A DNA stretch of 64,000 nucleotides from Roseovarius salinarum (lineage in GTDB: Bacteria; Pseudomonadota; Alphaproteobacteria; Rhodobacterales; Rhodobacteraceae), in assembly GCF_002834145.1 (NCBI RefSeq), contig NZ_PHNT01000001.1:309324-373323 (forward strand), in the 5' to 3' direction. Shown piece after piece: positions 47,195 through 56,879 of this stretch (positions are counted from its first letter, which is position 1; every line of letters begins with the position of its first letter). A program made the position numbers and the translations under genes. Below the pieces are notes generated by a model. It was given only the letters and a program-made list of their open reading frames with translations. It had not been told where the DNA came from and searched no databases.

Positions 47195-48045
47195 CCCTTC
47201 TGGTCTTTGGGCAAACGGGCCAGGTTTCGGGGTGCCTCGCCGCGCGGGACGACACCACCTGCCTTTCCCGCGCCGAGGCCGACCTGGCCGACCCGGCGGC
47301 CTGTGCCGCGGCCATTCATGCGCACGCCCCGCGCGCGGTGATCAACGCCGCAGCCTGGACGGAGGTTGACCGCGCCGAGGAGGAGGAGGCGCTGGCGACC
47401 ACCGTCAACGGAGCCGCGCCGGGCGCCATGGCCGGGGCCTGCGCCGAGCTGGGCATCCCGCTCGTCCATGTCTCCACCGATTACGTCTTCGACGGGGCGG
47501 GCGATGCGCCGTGGCGGCCCGGGGATGCGACCGCCCCGCTCGGGGCCTATGGCCGCTCCAAGCTGGCGGGCGAGCGCGCCGTCGCCGCCGCCGGGGGCGC
47601 CCATGCCGTCCTGCGCACGTCATGGGTTTTCGCGCCGGGGGGCAAGAATTTCGTCACCACCATGCTGCGGCTGGGGGCGGAGCGCGAGCGGCTGACCGTC
47701 GTCGCCGACCAGGTCGGCGGGCCGACCCCGGCCGACGCCATCGCCGCCGCCTGCGTCACCATCGCCGGGGCGCTGGCCGGGGACCCGGCCAGGAGCGGCA
47801 TCTACCATTTCGCCGGCACGCCGGAGATCAGCTGGGCCGGTTTCGCCCGCGCCATCCTCGACGCGGCCGGGCTGGCCTGCGATGTCGCCGACATTTCCAC
47901 GGCGGACTGGCCCACCCCGGCGGCGCGCCCGCTCAACTCGCGGCTGGACTGCAGCGCCACGGAAGCGGCCTTCGGCCTCGCGCGCCCCGACTGGCGCGCG
48001 GCCCTGCCCGCCGTCATCGACCATCACCGGAGACAGGCCACATGA
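47191..48045 (+). CDS. rmlD: dTDP-4-dehydrorhamnose reductase
   Basis: A 284-residue reductase (RfbD) completing dTDP-L-rhamnose. It has the nucleotide loop [10 protein letters not shown], the region [18 protein letters not shown] and the catalytic [10 protein letters not shown]. Starts with ATG 47191 in an ATGA overlap with rmlB and overlaps rmlA likewise. Confidence 0.93.
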   Translation: MTLLVFGQTGQVSGCLAARDDTTCLSRAEADLADPAACAAAIHAHAPRAVINAAAWTEVDRAEEEEALATTVNGAAPGAMAGACAELGIPLVHVSTDYVFDGAGDAPWRPGDATAPLGAYGRSKLAGERAVAAAGGAHAVLRTSWVFAPGGKNFVTTMLRLGAERERLTVVADQVGGPTPADAIAAACVTIAGALAGDPARSGIYHFAGTPEISWAGFARAILDAAGLACDVADISTADWPTPAARPLNSRLDCSATEAAFGLARPDWRAALPAVIDHHRRQAT

Positions 48046-48914
48046 CCGACCGCAAGGGCATCATCCTCGCCGGGGGCAGCGGCACGCGCCTCTACCCGGT
48101 CACCATCGGCGTGTCCAAGCAGTTGCTGCCCATCTACGACAAGCCCATGGTCTATTATCCCCTCTCGGTCCTGATGCTGGCCGGCATCCGCGAGATCGCG
48201 GTGATCACCACGCCCGAGGATCGCGACCAGTTCATCCGTACCCTCGGCGACGGCAGCCAGTGGGGGCTCACCCTCACCTACATCACCCAGCCCTCGCCCG
48301 ACGGGCTGGCGCAGGCCTTCGTCCTCGCCGAGGACTTCCTCGCCGGCAGCCCCTCGGCGCTGGTTCTGGGGGACAACATCTTCTTCGGCCACGGCCTGCC
48401 GGAACTCATGGCCCGCGCCAATGGCGACACGGGCGGCGCCACGGTCTTCGGCTACCGCGTGGCCGACCCCGAGCGCTACGGCGTGGTGGATTTCGACGCC
48501 ACGGGCCGGGTCCGCCGCATCGTCGAGAAGCCCGAGGTGCCGCCCTCGAACTACGCCGTCACCGGGCTCTACTTCGTTGACGGCACGGCGCCGGCGCGCG
48601 CGAAACGTGTCGAGCCCTCGGCCCGCGGCGAGCTGGAGATCACCGAGCTGCTCGAGATGTACCTCGCCGACGGCCAGCTCAGGGTGGAGACCATGGGCCG
48701 CGGCTACGCCTGGCTCGACACGGGCACCCACGGCTCGCTGCTGGACGCCGGCAATTTCGTGCGCACCCTCGAGGACCGCCAGGGCCTGCAGGCCGGCAGC
48801 CCCGAGGAAATCGCCTATCGCGAGGGCTGGATCAGCGCCGAGGAAGTTCGTGCGCGCGCCGATGCCTTTGGCAAGAACAGCTACGGCACCTATCTGCGCG
48901 GCCTGGTGGAGTGA
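48042..48914 (+). CDS. rmlA: Glucose-1-phosphate thymidylyltransferase
   Basis: A 290-residue nucleotidyltransferase (RfbA), first enzyme of the dTDP-rhamnose route. It shows LAGGSGTRLYPVTIGVSKQL, KPMVYYPLSVLMLAG, LGDNIFFGHGL and GYAWLDTGTHGSLLDAG, all standard. The start ATG 48042 overlaps the rmlD stop. The order C-B-D-A with every junction overlapping shows a single transcript. Rhamnose likely goes into a surface polysaccharide. Confidence 0.95.
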   Translation: MTDRKGIILAGGSGTRLYPVTIGVSKQLLPIYDKPMVYYPLSVLMLAGIREIAVITTPEDRDQFIRTLGDGSQWGLTLTYITQPSPDGLAQAFVLAEDFLAGSPSALVLGDNIFFGHGLPELMARANGDTGGATVFGYRVADPERYGVVDFDATGRVRRIVEKPEVPPSNYAVTGLYFVDGTAPARAKRVEPSARGELEITELLEMYLADGQLRVETMGRGYAWLDTGTHGSLLDAGNFVRTLEDRQGLQAGSPEEIAYREGWISAEEVRARADAFGKNSYGTYLRGLVE

Positions 48915-48930
48915 CCGCCCGGGCCGTATT

Positions 48931-49281
48931 TCAACGCCATTTCCATACGATCACCGCCAGTACCATCGCCAGACGGTGCAGCCGCCCCAACCCCTGCGCG
49001 CGCAGGGATTCGGAAAACGCGGCGGCGGCGGGCACCCGACTCCAGCCCAAAGACAGGGCGTAGTCGTGCAGCGCCCCCGCCTTCCGGTAGCGCGCGTCGT
49101 TCGGATCGAACGCCCACCACAGGAGGCGCGGGATCGACACGTCGAAGACGAACCCCTCGGGCACCGTCAGCCACAGGCCCGACCCTTTTGCGCCGATTTC
49201 CCAGGACAGCGGTCTTTTCACCCGGTATCGCACTCCGGAAAGACGCACGCACCATCCCGTCCGCTCGGTGAAGCGTGACAT
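48931..49281 (-). CDS. DUF1353 phage-type protein
   Basis: A 116-residue protein with the DUF1353 signature: RYRVKRPLSWEIGAKGSGLW, VPEGFVFDVSIPRLLWWAFD and KAGALHDYAL. The family occurs mainly in phage and prophage tail or lysis regions. A C-terminal hydrophobic stretch (LAMVLAVIVWKW) may contact membrane. It is last of four minus-strand phage-like genes and touches the preceding gene by one base. Confidence 0.78.
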   Translation of the reverse strand: MSRFTERTGWCVRLSGVRYRVKRPLSWEIGAKGSGLWLTVPEGFVFDVSIPRLLWWAFDPNDARYRKAGALHDYALSLGWSRVPAAAAFSESLRAQGLGRLHRLAMVLAVIVWKWR

Positions 49282-49715
49282 CAGGGTCCTGCCGCGATTT
49301 CCGCATCGAAATCCGCCAGCGCGGCGGTCACCTCGGTCTCGGATCCGGAATTCCGGAGCCGGTCGCGGTACCGCCTGCGCAGTCCGGCGAGCCAGGCGGA
49401 GATGGCCGCGTAGGCAGAGGTGTTGCGCGCGATCAGCTCGGCCAGCGTTGCGACGGTCTCGCCCGTCTGGGCGGCTTCGGCTTGCAGGATCTCATGCTGG
49501 GTTGCATCGGCTTCGCCGGCAAGGAAGGCCTCTGCCGCGGCTGCCTTGATCGGCCAGGACAGCCGTTCGGCCATCGGGACAACGCCGGTGACGTTCTCGG
49601 CGATCCGGTCGAGTTGCGCGGTCATGTCCAGCAGCGCGCTTGAGCGTGCCGCATCGAGCGCATGTGCGGCCTTCGTCTCGGCGCTGATGACTTGCGTGAG
49701 GTCGATGTTGGTCAT
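49281..49715 (-). CDS. Phage tail-associated 144-aa protein
   Basis: A 144-residue alanine-rich, alpha-helical protein starting at ATG 49715. The pattern SAETKAAHALDAARSSALLD, LSWPIKAAAAEAFLAGEADA, and an AELIARNTSAYAAIS tail resembles small phage proteins that sit next to tail-fibre genes, possibly as chaperones. It overlaps the next upstream gene by four bases. No enzymatic motif is present. Confidence 0.65.
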   Translation of the reverse strand: MTNIDLTQVISAETKAAHALDAARSSALLDMTAQLDRIAENVTGVVPMAERLSWPIKAAAAEAFLAGEADATQHEILQAEAAQTGETVATLAELIARNTSAYAAISAWLAGLRRRYRDRLRNSGSETEVTAALADFDAEIAAGP

Positions 49716-50011
49716 TTCTCGCCTCCTGGCAGGGGGATCGGGCCGTCGTGGACCGCGTGTACCGGCGCGGGGAAGCGGCCGGCGTCGGGCGCGTCGGGGG
49801 CAAGCGGCAGGGTCAGCGTCAGGCAAAGCTCGCCATCCTCGCGCGTGACGTCGCTGCACAATGAATCGCAGGCCACCGCGCCGCGCGGCAGGGTCGCCCC
49901 CTCCGGCACGCCGGAGAAATCGAAATCCTCGCCATTTATCGTCAGCGTGTCGCCGGATTTCACGAGTGTCAGCGTGCCGTCTCGGCGCACTGGGGAAAGC
50001 ATGATCTTCAT
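49712..50011 (-). CDS. Small protein next to DUF2793 fibre gene
   Basis: A 99-residue beta-rich protein starting at ATG 50011 (MKIMLSPVRRDGTLTLVKSG), with DFDFSGVPEGATLPRGAVAC in the middle and an acidic-proline C terminus. I do not recognise a named family. It overlaps its downstream neighbour by ATGA and lies 11 bp from the DUF2793 gene, so it probably serves the same phage-like structure. Confidence 0.65.
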   Translation of the reverse strand: MKIMLSPVRRDGTLTLVKSGDTLTINGEDFDFSGVPEGATLPRGAVACDSLCSDVTREDGELCLTLTLPLAPDAPDAGRFPAPVHAVHDGPIPLPGGEK

Positions 50012-50022
50012 TTCGGCGCTCC

Positions 50023-51123
50023 TCAGGTGAACCAGGGACCGACAGCGAGCATTTGAAAGGTGAGACTGTCGCCGCTGGCGAAGTTCGCCGTGTGCTTCTG
50101 CCGGTACTGGTGGAAAGAAACGGATGTCGCGGAAACGGCGTGCACCGCATCCGCGCCCATTTCGCCGGCGGACGGCGTTGCATCGCCGAAATCCGTCGGC
50201 GAGAACGTGGCCACGGGCGCGGCCGCGAACGCGGCCGGGTAGGTCCAATTGCATTCGATCTTCGCGCCGGATCCGCTGTAGGCCGCGGTCTTGACCGCGT
50301 GGCAGATCTGCAACCCGCTGGCCAGTCGGAGGTAGTGGCCGTTCGCGTTCTCGCCTTCCTCGATTACCGCGCCCGTGGGCGTCCCGCCGGATTGCGCGAC
50401 GCTTCCGACAAGGTTGCCGGGACCGTATCCGAAGTCGGCGCGCATCAGCCGTCCGGCCGTCGTGTCGGTGGCCGACTGCTGGACCGCTTCGCCGGCGGCC
50501 AGGCCGGTGGTCTTGTCGATGACCAGCGCCTCGGTCCAGCTCGTGCCGTCCGGGCTGACCTTGACGCTCCAGTCGTTCGTGCCTGCAAGGCCCATCTCCG
50601 CGTGCCCGGAATACCCGCTCTGGAATACCAGCGAAGCCGTGTCCGAGGCGGTGTTCTTGTTGACCTTGAGCCGGTGACCGGCACCGTCGTGCGACAGAAG
50701 GCTCGCCTGCGAGAAGATCGCGAGACGGTTGACCGCGTCCGAGGACGTCCCGATGCCGAGCCCGGTGATGTCCTGCAAACCCGGTTCGACAGCGGACCAG
50801 GTGCCGGCCGAATAGACGCGCAGCACGCCATCGGCCAGATCCCAGGCCCGCCATCCAGGCCCGGGTGGGATGAAGACCCAGCCACCGCGCGAAAACACGG
50901 CCAGCGTGCCGCCCTGACCGGCCCAGGCGCCTTCCGGTGCATCGGCGAGGGCGAAAACCTGGCCTTCGGCGGGAGACGCGGGCGGCGATTGCGCGTCGAA
51001 GGATGTCACGGCGAGCTGCGTGAGCGCGTCGAGCCGCTCCAGCGCCGCGTTGTGGGTGACGTGTTTTTGCGCCTGCGAAGGCTTGATGTAAGGCAGGTCC
51101 AGCCGCGACGACGTGTCGGCCAT
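50023..51123 (-). CDS. DUF2793 fibre-like phage/GTA protein
   Basis: A 366-residue protein starting at ATG 51123. The N-terminal DUF2793 region is clear: LDLPYIKPSQAQKHVTHNAA, then PPASPAEGQVFALADAPEGA and WAGQGGTLAVFSRGGWVFIP. It is followed by a glycine-rich beta region and a C-terminal domain of fibre-tip style. DUF2793 proteins are tail-fibre components in prophages, and one is, as I recall, the tail fibre of the Rhodobacter capsulatus gene transfer agent, encoded away from the main cluster. First of four genes. Confidence 0.78.
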   Translation of the reverse strand: MADTSSRLDLPYIKPSQAQKHVTHNAALERLDALTQLAVTSFDAQSPPASPAEGQVFALADAPEGAWAGQGGTLAVFSRGGWVFIPPGPGWRAWDLADGVLRVYSAGTWSAVEPGLQDITGLGIGTSSDAVNRLAIFSQASLLSHDGAGHRLKVNKNTASDTASLVFQSGYSGHAEMGLAGTNDWSVKVSPDGTSWTEALVIDKTTGLAAGEAVQQSATDTTAGRLMRADFGYGPGNLVGSVAQSGGTPTGAVIEEGENANGHYLRLASGLQICHAVKTAAYSGSGAKIECNWTYPAAFAAAPVATFSPTDFGDATPSAGEMGADAVHAVSATSVSFHQYRQKHTANFASGDSLTFQMLAVGPWFT

Positions 51124-51316
51124 GTGACAGCTCCTCTGGATGCGATCGGCGGGCTGTCTATGGCGGCAACGGTTTCGGTTTCCTGACAGCACCGCGCGCC
51201 GCGTGCCGTGATCTCGCCTGTGTCCGGGGCGGCGAAAAGCAGCGCGCGCATTTGACAGCGCCGCGTTTCGGGCGCATAGCGCTCGGGAAAACGCGGCGCC
51301 GGAACAGGGAACGCAC

Positions 51317-52300
51317 GTGACGGAACAAACGACGGCAGGCCGGCTCGTGGCGGTGGTGGTCACCCATAATCGCCTCGATCAACTCAAGTGCACGGTCGCG
51401 CGGCTGCTGGAGAGCCCGCAATCGCACCTGGCCGGGCTCGTCGTGGTGGACAACGCGTCGTCGGATGACACCGCTGCGTGGCTGTCCGGGGTAGCGGATC
51501 CGCGCGTTGACGTCGTTCGCAGCGAGACGAACCTCGGCGGTGCCGGCGGGTTCGAAAAGGGGCTGCGCCATGCGGTGCACGCCTTCGCGCCCGACTGGAT
51601 GGTGGTGATGGACGACGACGCACGCCCCGAGCCAGGGGCGTTGGCCGCGTTCCATGCAGAACCACGCGGCGAACGCGAGGCCTGGGCGGGCGCGGTGAGA
51701 TACCCCGACGGACGCATCTGCGACATGAACCGGCCGTGGATCAACCCGTTCTGGCACAAGCGTGCCTTCCTGCGTTCGCTATGGTCGGGCCGGGACGGGT
51801 TCCACCTGTCGCTGCAGGACTATGACCGGAAGGGCCCGTGCGCGGTCGATGGAGGATCGTTTGTCGGCCTGTTCCTGTCGCGGCGGGCGATCGAGCGCGC
51901 GGGATACCCGGACGGACGGCTGTTCATCTATGGTGACGACGTGCTCTACACCCTGTCCATCAGCGCCATGGGCGGGCGGATCGCGTTCGACCCGCGCGTG
52001 CGCTTCGAGCATGACTGCGGCACCCTGACCGAGGGCGTGCGGGTGCTGCGGCCGCTGTGGAAGGTGTATTATTTCCATCGCAATCAACTGATGGTCTACC
52101 GCATGGCCGCCGGGCCGGTCCTGTTCTGGCCTGTCTTTCTGGTCAAGTGGCTGAAGTGGCGGGCACGCGCCCGCCACTACGGGGCCGATCGCAAGGCCTA
52201 TCTGCGCCTTCTCGCGCATGCGGTGCGCGACGGTGTGCGCCATCGCAGGAACAGGCGCCACGCTGCCGTGCTGCGACGGGTGGGCAGCGGCACCGGCTGA
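51317..52300 (+). CDS. Family 2 glycosyltransferase
   Basis: A 327-residue GT-A fold transferase starting with GTG 51317. It shows the N-terminal VAVVVTHNRLDQL, the metal-binding DDD of MVVMDDDARPEPG, and the acceptor-side segment FIYGDDVLYTLSISAMGG. It resembles galactofuranosyl/rhamnosyl transferases (GlfT2-like). The rmlCBDA operon 2.4 kb away makes rhamnose a reasonable donor. It is followed by a hairpin at 52386. Confidence 0.82.
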   Translation: MTEQTTAGRLVAVVVTHNRLDQLKCTVARLLESPQSHLAGLVVVDNASSDDTAAWLSGVADPRVDVVRSETNLGGAGGFEKGLRHAVHAFAPDWMVVMDDDARPEPGALAAFHAEPRGEREAWAGAVRYPDGRICDMNRPWINPFWHKRAFLRSLWSGRDGFHLSLQDYDRKGPCAVDGGSFVGLFLSRRAIERAGYPDGRLFIYGDDVLYTLSISAMGGRIAFDPRVRFEHDCGTLTEGVRVLRPLWKVYYFHRNQLMVYRMAAGPVLFWPVFLVKWLKWRARARHYGADRKAYLRLLAHAVRDGVRHRRNRRHAAVLRRVGSGTG

Positions 52301-52385
52301 GCGGCCGCCCCTGATCTTTTCCATCCAGGGTGTCGGTCGGCGCCGTCGCGCGGTTTCTTAACCAGGATCATCGCGCGGGGGCCCG

Positions 52386-52412
52386 CCCGCACGGACCCGC
52401 GTGTCCGGCGGG
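52386..52412 (+). terminator. Hairpin after the glycosyltransferase gene
   Basis: CCCGC-A-CGGAC (52386-52396) pairs with GTCCGGCGGG (52403-52412): a 10-bp stem with one bulged A and a 6-nt loop. There is no T-run. It lies in the 239-bp gap before the first RTX gene, where I see no other feature. Confidence 0.4.
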
Positions 52413-52539
52413 GCCATCGGCAGGGTAAACGCGGCCGGCGCAATTGAGCGCATAGTCCACCCCGTCGCCAAAGTCTTGTCCGCCCGCGCGTCCACATGGC
52501 CGCCCACCTTCGCGTGAGGTGGCAACATGGGGCGCAGCG

Positions 52540-55500
52540 ATGGCAAGTCTTTCTGTGGCGGGGACCGTGAACGCGGGTGATGCCGACCTGGACAAGGCGA
52601 TCACCGATCTTCTCGTGGTGGCGGGCGACGGCGGGCCCATCCTCGTGTCGGTGTCGGGGCACGACGGCGGCCTCGTCAGCTGGTCGCTGGAAAAGGAAGC
52701 GCTGCCCGCGAAGAAAGATCAGGTTACGTTCAAGGCCGCAACGACCGGCGTCGGCCCCACCTTGGCCACGGCGGACGTGGGCGGGGATACCGAGATCATC
52801 GTGGGCGGTGTCGGATCGGACGGCCTGCGGTCCTACGACATCGACGGTGCCGGAAACATCGGCCCGGCCGAGGGCGTGTCGGGCCTTGTGTCGGGGGGCG
52901 CGCCGCAGCCGTTGGTCGCCGTTTCGGACGAGGGGACCCTCATAGCCGGAAGCCCGCGCGCGGACGGTTTTGCAAGCTATTCGCTGAATGGGGCCGGAAA
53001 CGCCACGGGCGGCGCGGCAGTGTCGGACAGCGGGTCGACGCATGCCGACGACCTCTCGGCCCTCGCGACGGGAAAGGTCGGCGGAAACGAGATCATCATC
53101 GCAGCCAGCGCCTCGGAACGCGGCGTGACCTCATATCGGATGGAAAACGGCACTCCGGTCCCGGTCGACTCGGTCGGCCCCGAAAGCGGGATCGGGATCA
53201 TGACGCCGACGCGCGTGGATTTCGTCAAGCTTGGCTCCGTGACCTATGCGATCGTGGCCTCGGCGGCGCCCGACAGCGGAACCTCCGGTGCGCTCACGGT
53301 GCTCGAAGTCGCACCAAGCGGGGCGCTCACGCCGACCGATCATCTCGTCGATACGCGGCAAACGCGTTTCGGGCAGGTTCAGGCCCTGGACACCGAGGTG
53401 GTCGACGGGCGTGCCTATGTCGCGGTGGGCGGCGGCGACGACGGCCTCAGCCTGTTCACCCTTCTGCCGGGCGGAAAGCTCGTGCATCTCGACAGCATCG
53501 CCGATACGCGGTCCGCAGGTCTCGACAATGTCAGCGCCGTCGAGATCGAGAATGTCGACGGTGAAATCCAGGTGGTGGCGGCATCGTCGAGCGAACGCGG
53601 GTTGACCTTGCTGACCGTCGAGCAGGCGGACCACGGTGCGATGCGAGAGGCCGGAGCCGGCGGGGAAACGGTCAGTGGCACGGCGCGGGACGACATCCTG
53701 ACCGGACGACAGGGCAACGATCGCCTCGACGGGGACGCGGGCCGCGACGTTCTTTCCGACGGCGCGGGCCGAGATACGCTTTCCGGTGGTCCGGGTGCCG
53801 ATACCTTCTTTCTCGAGGCGGATGGCGAAGTTGACCGCATCTCGGATTTCGATCCGGCGCGGGATCGCCTCGACCTGACGGCATGGCCGTTCCTTTATGA
53901 CCCCGGCGCCGTCACGATCGAGCAGACCGCCAACGGCGCCCGCCTGACCCACCGCGACGAGGTGCTCGTCATCGAAAGCGCCAATGGCGGCCCACTCGAC
54001 ACCGGCGCGGTGCGCGCGGCGATCTCGCTCGACGTCAATCGCAGCTTCCGCCCGCCGTCGCGCGAGGAGACCGGCGATGGCGGCGACTACGTGCTGGAGG
54101 GGACCTGGGGACCCGACACGTTGGAGGGGAACGCCGGTCACGATACCCTGGAGGGCCGCGAGGGCACCGACAGCCTGAGCGGCGGCAGCGGCAACGATTC
54201 CATACGGTCGGGCAAGGGTGACGACGAGGCCAACGGCGGAGGTGGGGCGGACACGATCACCGGCGGGTCCGGGGCGGACCGCCTGTTCGGAGGTGGTGGC
54301 GCGGACGATATTGCAGGCGCGCGCGGTGAGGATCACCTGGCCGGCGGCGCGGGCAACGACACGCTCGCCGGCGGACCGGCTGGCGACACGTTGCACGGCG
54401 ATGACGGCGCTGACGATATTGATGGCGGCGACGGCGCCGACGACCTGACGGGGGGGCGCCACGATGACCGCCTCTCGGGCGGTGCCGGGCGCGACACGCT
54501 TTCGGGCAATGCCGGGGCCGACACCCTCGAGGGCAACGAAGGCCGTGACAGGCTTGGCGGAGGGGCGGGGGCGGACCGCCTGCTGCCGGGCTCGGGGGAC
54601 GACACGGTTCATGGCGGCAGCGGCCGTGACACGACCGTCCTCGACGTGGCCAAGGATTCGGTCACGGTGACCGACGTCGACGGTGACCGCGTGACGATCG
54701 AGTCAGCCGAGGGGCAGGATCGTTTCGAAAGCGTCGAGCGTTTCGTGTTCACCGACGGCACGGCGACCATCGGTGACCTCGCGGACATGGTGGAGGACGA
54801 TACCGCAACGCAGACGGCGGCACAGTCCGTGATCCGTGGAAACGGCGGCGGCGACTGGTTGTCCGGCAACGGTGCCGGCGAGGCGATATTCGGCATGAGC
54901 GGCCGCGACACGATTCTGGGCGGTCGCGGGCAGGACCGGATCTTTGGCGGGTCGGGGCAGAACGTGCTCAACGGACAGGCCGGTGCAGACCGGATCCACG
55001 GGGGTGGGGCGGCCGACAGGCTCATCGGCGGCGGTGGCAACGATGTCCTGTTCGGCCACGGCGGTGGGGATGGTTTGCGTGGCGGTGGCGGTGATGACGC
55101 GCTTTTCGGCGGTGCCGGCAATGACCAGATGAACGGAGGGCGTGGCGCGGACCTATTCTTCGGCGGCGCGGGTGACGATATCGTCGGCGGCGGCCGGGGC
55201 CGCGACACCGCGAGCCTCGCGGTCTCCCTGGACGCGGTAGAGGTGATCGATGTCTTTCAAGGCGCCGCCACCATCCAGTCGGCGCAGGGCCTAGACGTCT
55301 TCGATTCCGTCGAGCAGTTCAACTTCACCTCGGGCAGTGTGGGCCTCGGCGCAGTCGAGAACGAGATCGACGACGGCGGAAGGACCACGGGCGCCAACGG
55401 CGCGAACCGTTTGCGCGGTGGCTCGGGCCGTGACGAGATCCTCGGGCGTGGCGGTCAGGATACCCTGCTGGGAAAAGCGGGCCGCGACGCGTTGTTCGGT

Positions 55501-56754
55501 CAGAACGGGGCCGATCTCGTGAAGGCCGGGCGGGGGCACGACACGGTCCGCGGTGGCCAGGGGGACGATGACATTCGCGGACAGCGCGGCCGCGACGTTC
55601 TCTACGGCGACCGGGGCGCGGATTCTATTTTCGGCAACGGCGGAAAGGATACGGTGCGCGCGGGCGACGGCGACGACCGGGTTCGTGGCGGGCGGCACGA
55701 CGACCGCTTGTTCGGCGACGCCGGCAACGACCTCTTGCGCGACGCCCACGGAAACGACCGGCTGAGCGGGGGAGATGGCCGCGACACGCTCAAATCCGGT
55801 AGCGGCAACGACACCCTGTACGGGAATTCAGGCGGAGACGAGTTGATTGCCGGGCGCGGCAGGGACAAGCTGCACGGCGGCGCGGGCAACGATTTCCTGA
55901 AAGGCAACAAGCATGCCGACCGGCTGTTCGGTGACGGCGGCCGGGACACGCTGCGGGGCGGGCAGGGGCTGGACCGGCTGGAAGGCGGTCGCGACGACGA
56001 TGTGCTGGCGGGTGGGACCGGCAAGGACACGATGCGCGGCGGCGCCGGCGATGACCGCCTGTCTGGCGGGCGGCACAACGACCGTGTCACCGGGCAGGAC
56101 GGCGACGACCGGTTGCACGGGGATCACGGCCGCGACCGGCTCGGCGGTGGCAAGGGCGCGGACGCGCTGGATGGCGGCGACGGCCGCGACCGCCTGCTGG
56201 GGCACGCCGGCGACGACGCTCTTTTGGGCGGCCGTGGGAACGACCGGCTCAAGGGTGGCGGCGGGGCCGACACGCTCGACGGTGGTCAGGGGCACGACCG
56301 GCTGTTCGGGCACAAGCATGACGACACCCTGTCGGGCGGCAATGGCAAGGATCATCTTCACGGCGGCCGGGGCAGTGACTTCCTGAAAGGCAACAAGCAT
56401 GACGACCGGCTTTTCGGAGACAATGGCCAGGACACGCTATGGGGCGGCAACGGCGCAGACAGGCTGGAGGGAGGCCGGCACGACGACGACCTTACAGGAG
56501 GCAATGGCGCCGATACCTTCGTGTTCCGCGCCGGTGGCGACACCGATCGCGTCACGGATTTCGACGTCGGTTCCGATCGGGTTTTGCTCGACCCCGCGCT
56601 TGTCGGAGAAGCGGACACGGTGAACGAGGTCGTGACCGACTTTGCCACTGTCACGCCGCAGGGTGTCGTGTTCGATTTCGGCGAGGGTGACGTGTTGATC
56701 CTCGAAGGGTTGAGTTCCCTGTCCGGACTGGCCGATTCGCTGGAATTCATCTGA
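52540..56754 (+). CDS. Large RTX calcium-binding protein with N-terminal beta-propeller-like domain
   Basis: A 1404-residue protein, start taken as ATG 52540 (GGGGCG upstream; GTG 52519 is possible). Residues about 1-370 hold repeated blades (GLVSWSLEK, GLRSYDIDG, GFASYSLNG, GVTSYRMEN, GLSLFTLLP), suggesting a seven-bladed propeller. From about 375 onward come dozens of Ca2+-binding RTX nonapeptides (GGxGxDxLx) in four blocks, separated by two similar 55-residue spacers (RFESVERFVFTDG and VFDSVEQFNFTSG). The last 80 residues resemble type I secretion signals. No signal peptide. Likely secreted by an ABC exporter; none is encoded in the window. Confidence 0.88.
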   Translation: MASLSVAGTVNAGDADLDKAITDLLVVAGDGGPILVSVSGHDGGLVSWSLEKEALPAKKDQVTFKAATTGVGPTLATADVGGDTEIIVGGVGSDGLRSYDIDGAGNIGPAEGVSGLVSGGAPQPLVAVSDEGTLIAGSPRADGFASYSLNGAGNATGGAAVSDSGSTHADDLSALATGKVGGNEIIIAASASERGVTSYRMENGTPVPVDSVGPESGIGIMTPTRVDFVKLGSVTYAIVASAAPDSGTSGALTVLEVAPSGALTPTDHLVDTRQTRFGQVQALDTEVVDGRAYVAVGGGDDGLSLFTLLPGGKLVHLDSIADTRSAGLDNVSAVEIENVDGEIQVVAASSSERGLTLLTVEQADHGAMREAGAGGETVSGTARDDILTGRQGNDRLDGDAGRDVLSDGAGRDTLSGGPGADTFFLEADGEVDRISDFDPARDRLDLTAWPFLYDPGAVTIEQTANGARLTHRDEVLVIESANGGPLDTGAVRAAISLDVNRSFRPPSREETGDGGDYVLEGTWGPDTLEGNAGHDTLEGREGTDSLSGGSGNDSIRSGKGDDEANGGGGADTITGGSGADRLFGGGGADDIAGARGEDHLAGGAGNDTLAGGPAGDTLHGDDGADDIDGGDGADDLTGGRHDDRLSGGAGRDTLSGNAGADTLEGNEGRDRLGGGAGADRLLPGSGDDTVHGGSGRDTTVLDVAKDSVTVTDVDGDRVTIESAEGQDRFESVERFVFTDGTATIGDLADMVEDDTATQTAAQSVIRGNGGGDWLSGNGAGEAIFGMSGRDTILGGRGQDRIFGGSGQNVLNGQAGADRIHGGGAADRLIGGGGNDVLFGHGGGDGLRGGGGDDALFGGAGNDQMNGGRGADLFFGGAGDDIVGGGRGRDTASLAVSLDAVEVIDVFQGAATIQSAQGLDVFDSVEQFNFTSGSVGLGAVENEIDDGGRTTGANGANRLRGGSGRDEILGRGGQDTLLGKAGRDALFGQNGADLVKAGRGHDTVRGGQGDDDIRGQRGRDVLYGDRGADSIFGNGGKDTVRAGDGDDRVRGGRHDDRLFGDAGNDLLRDAHGNDRLSGGDGRDTLKSGSGNDTLYGNSGGDELIAGRGRDKLHGGAGNDFLKGNKHADRLFGDGGRDTLRGGQGLDRLEGGRDDDVLAGGTGKDTMRGGAGDDRLSGGRHNDRVTGQDGDDRLHGDHGRDRLGGGKGADALDGGDGRDRLLGHAGDDALLGGRGNDRLKGGGGADTLDGGQGHDRLFGHKHDDTLSGGNGKDHLHGGRGSDFLKGNKHDDRLFGDNGQDTLWGGNGADRLEGGRHDDDLTGGNGADTFVFRAGGDTDRVTDFDVGSDRVLLDPALVGEADTVNEVVTDFATVTPQGVVFDFGEGDVLILEGLSSLSGLADSLEFI

Positions 56755-56879
56755 CGGGGCGTTTGGTCGGGCCGGCCGATTCGGCGGCGGCCTGCCTGTC
56801 TGTTCACCTGCGACATTTCCGGTGTGGACCTTTGGGGACTGGTGGTTAATCATGTCGTGTCGAAAGACGTTCCGGGGCG

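Noticed and set aside
56755..56879. Terminator between the two RTX genes
   Set aside because: GC-rich inverted segments near 56775-56800 pair only imperfectly and have no T-run, so I do not call one.
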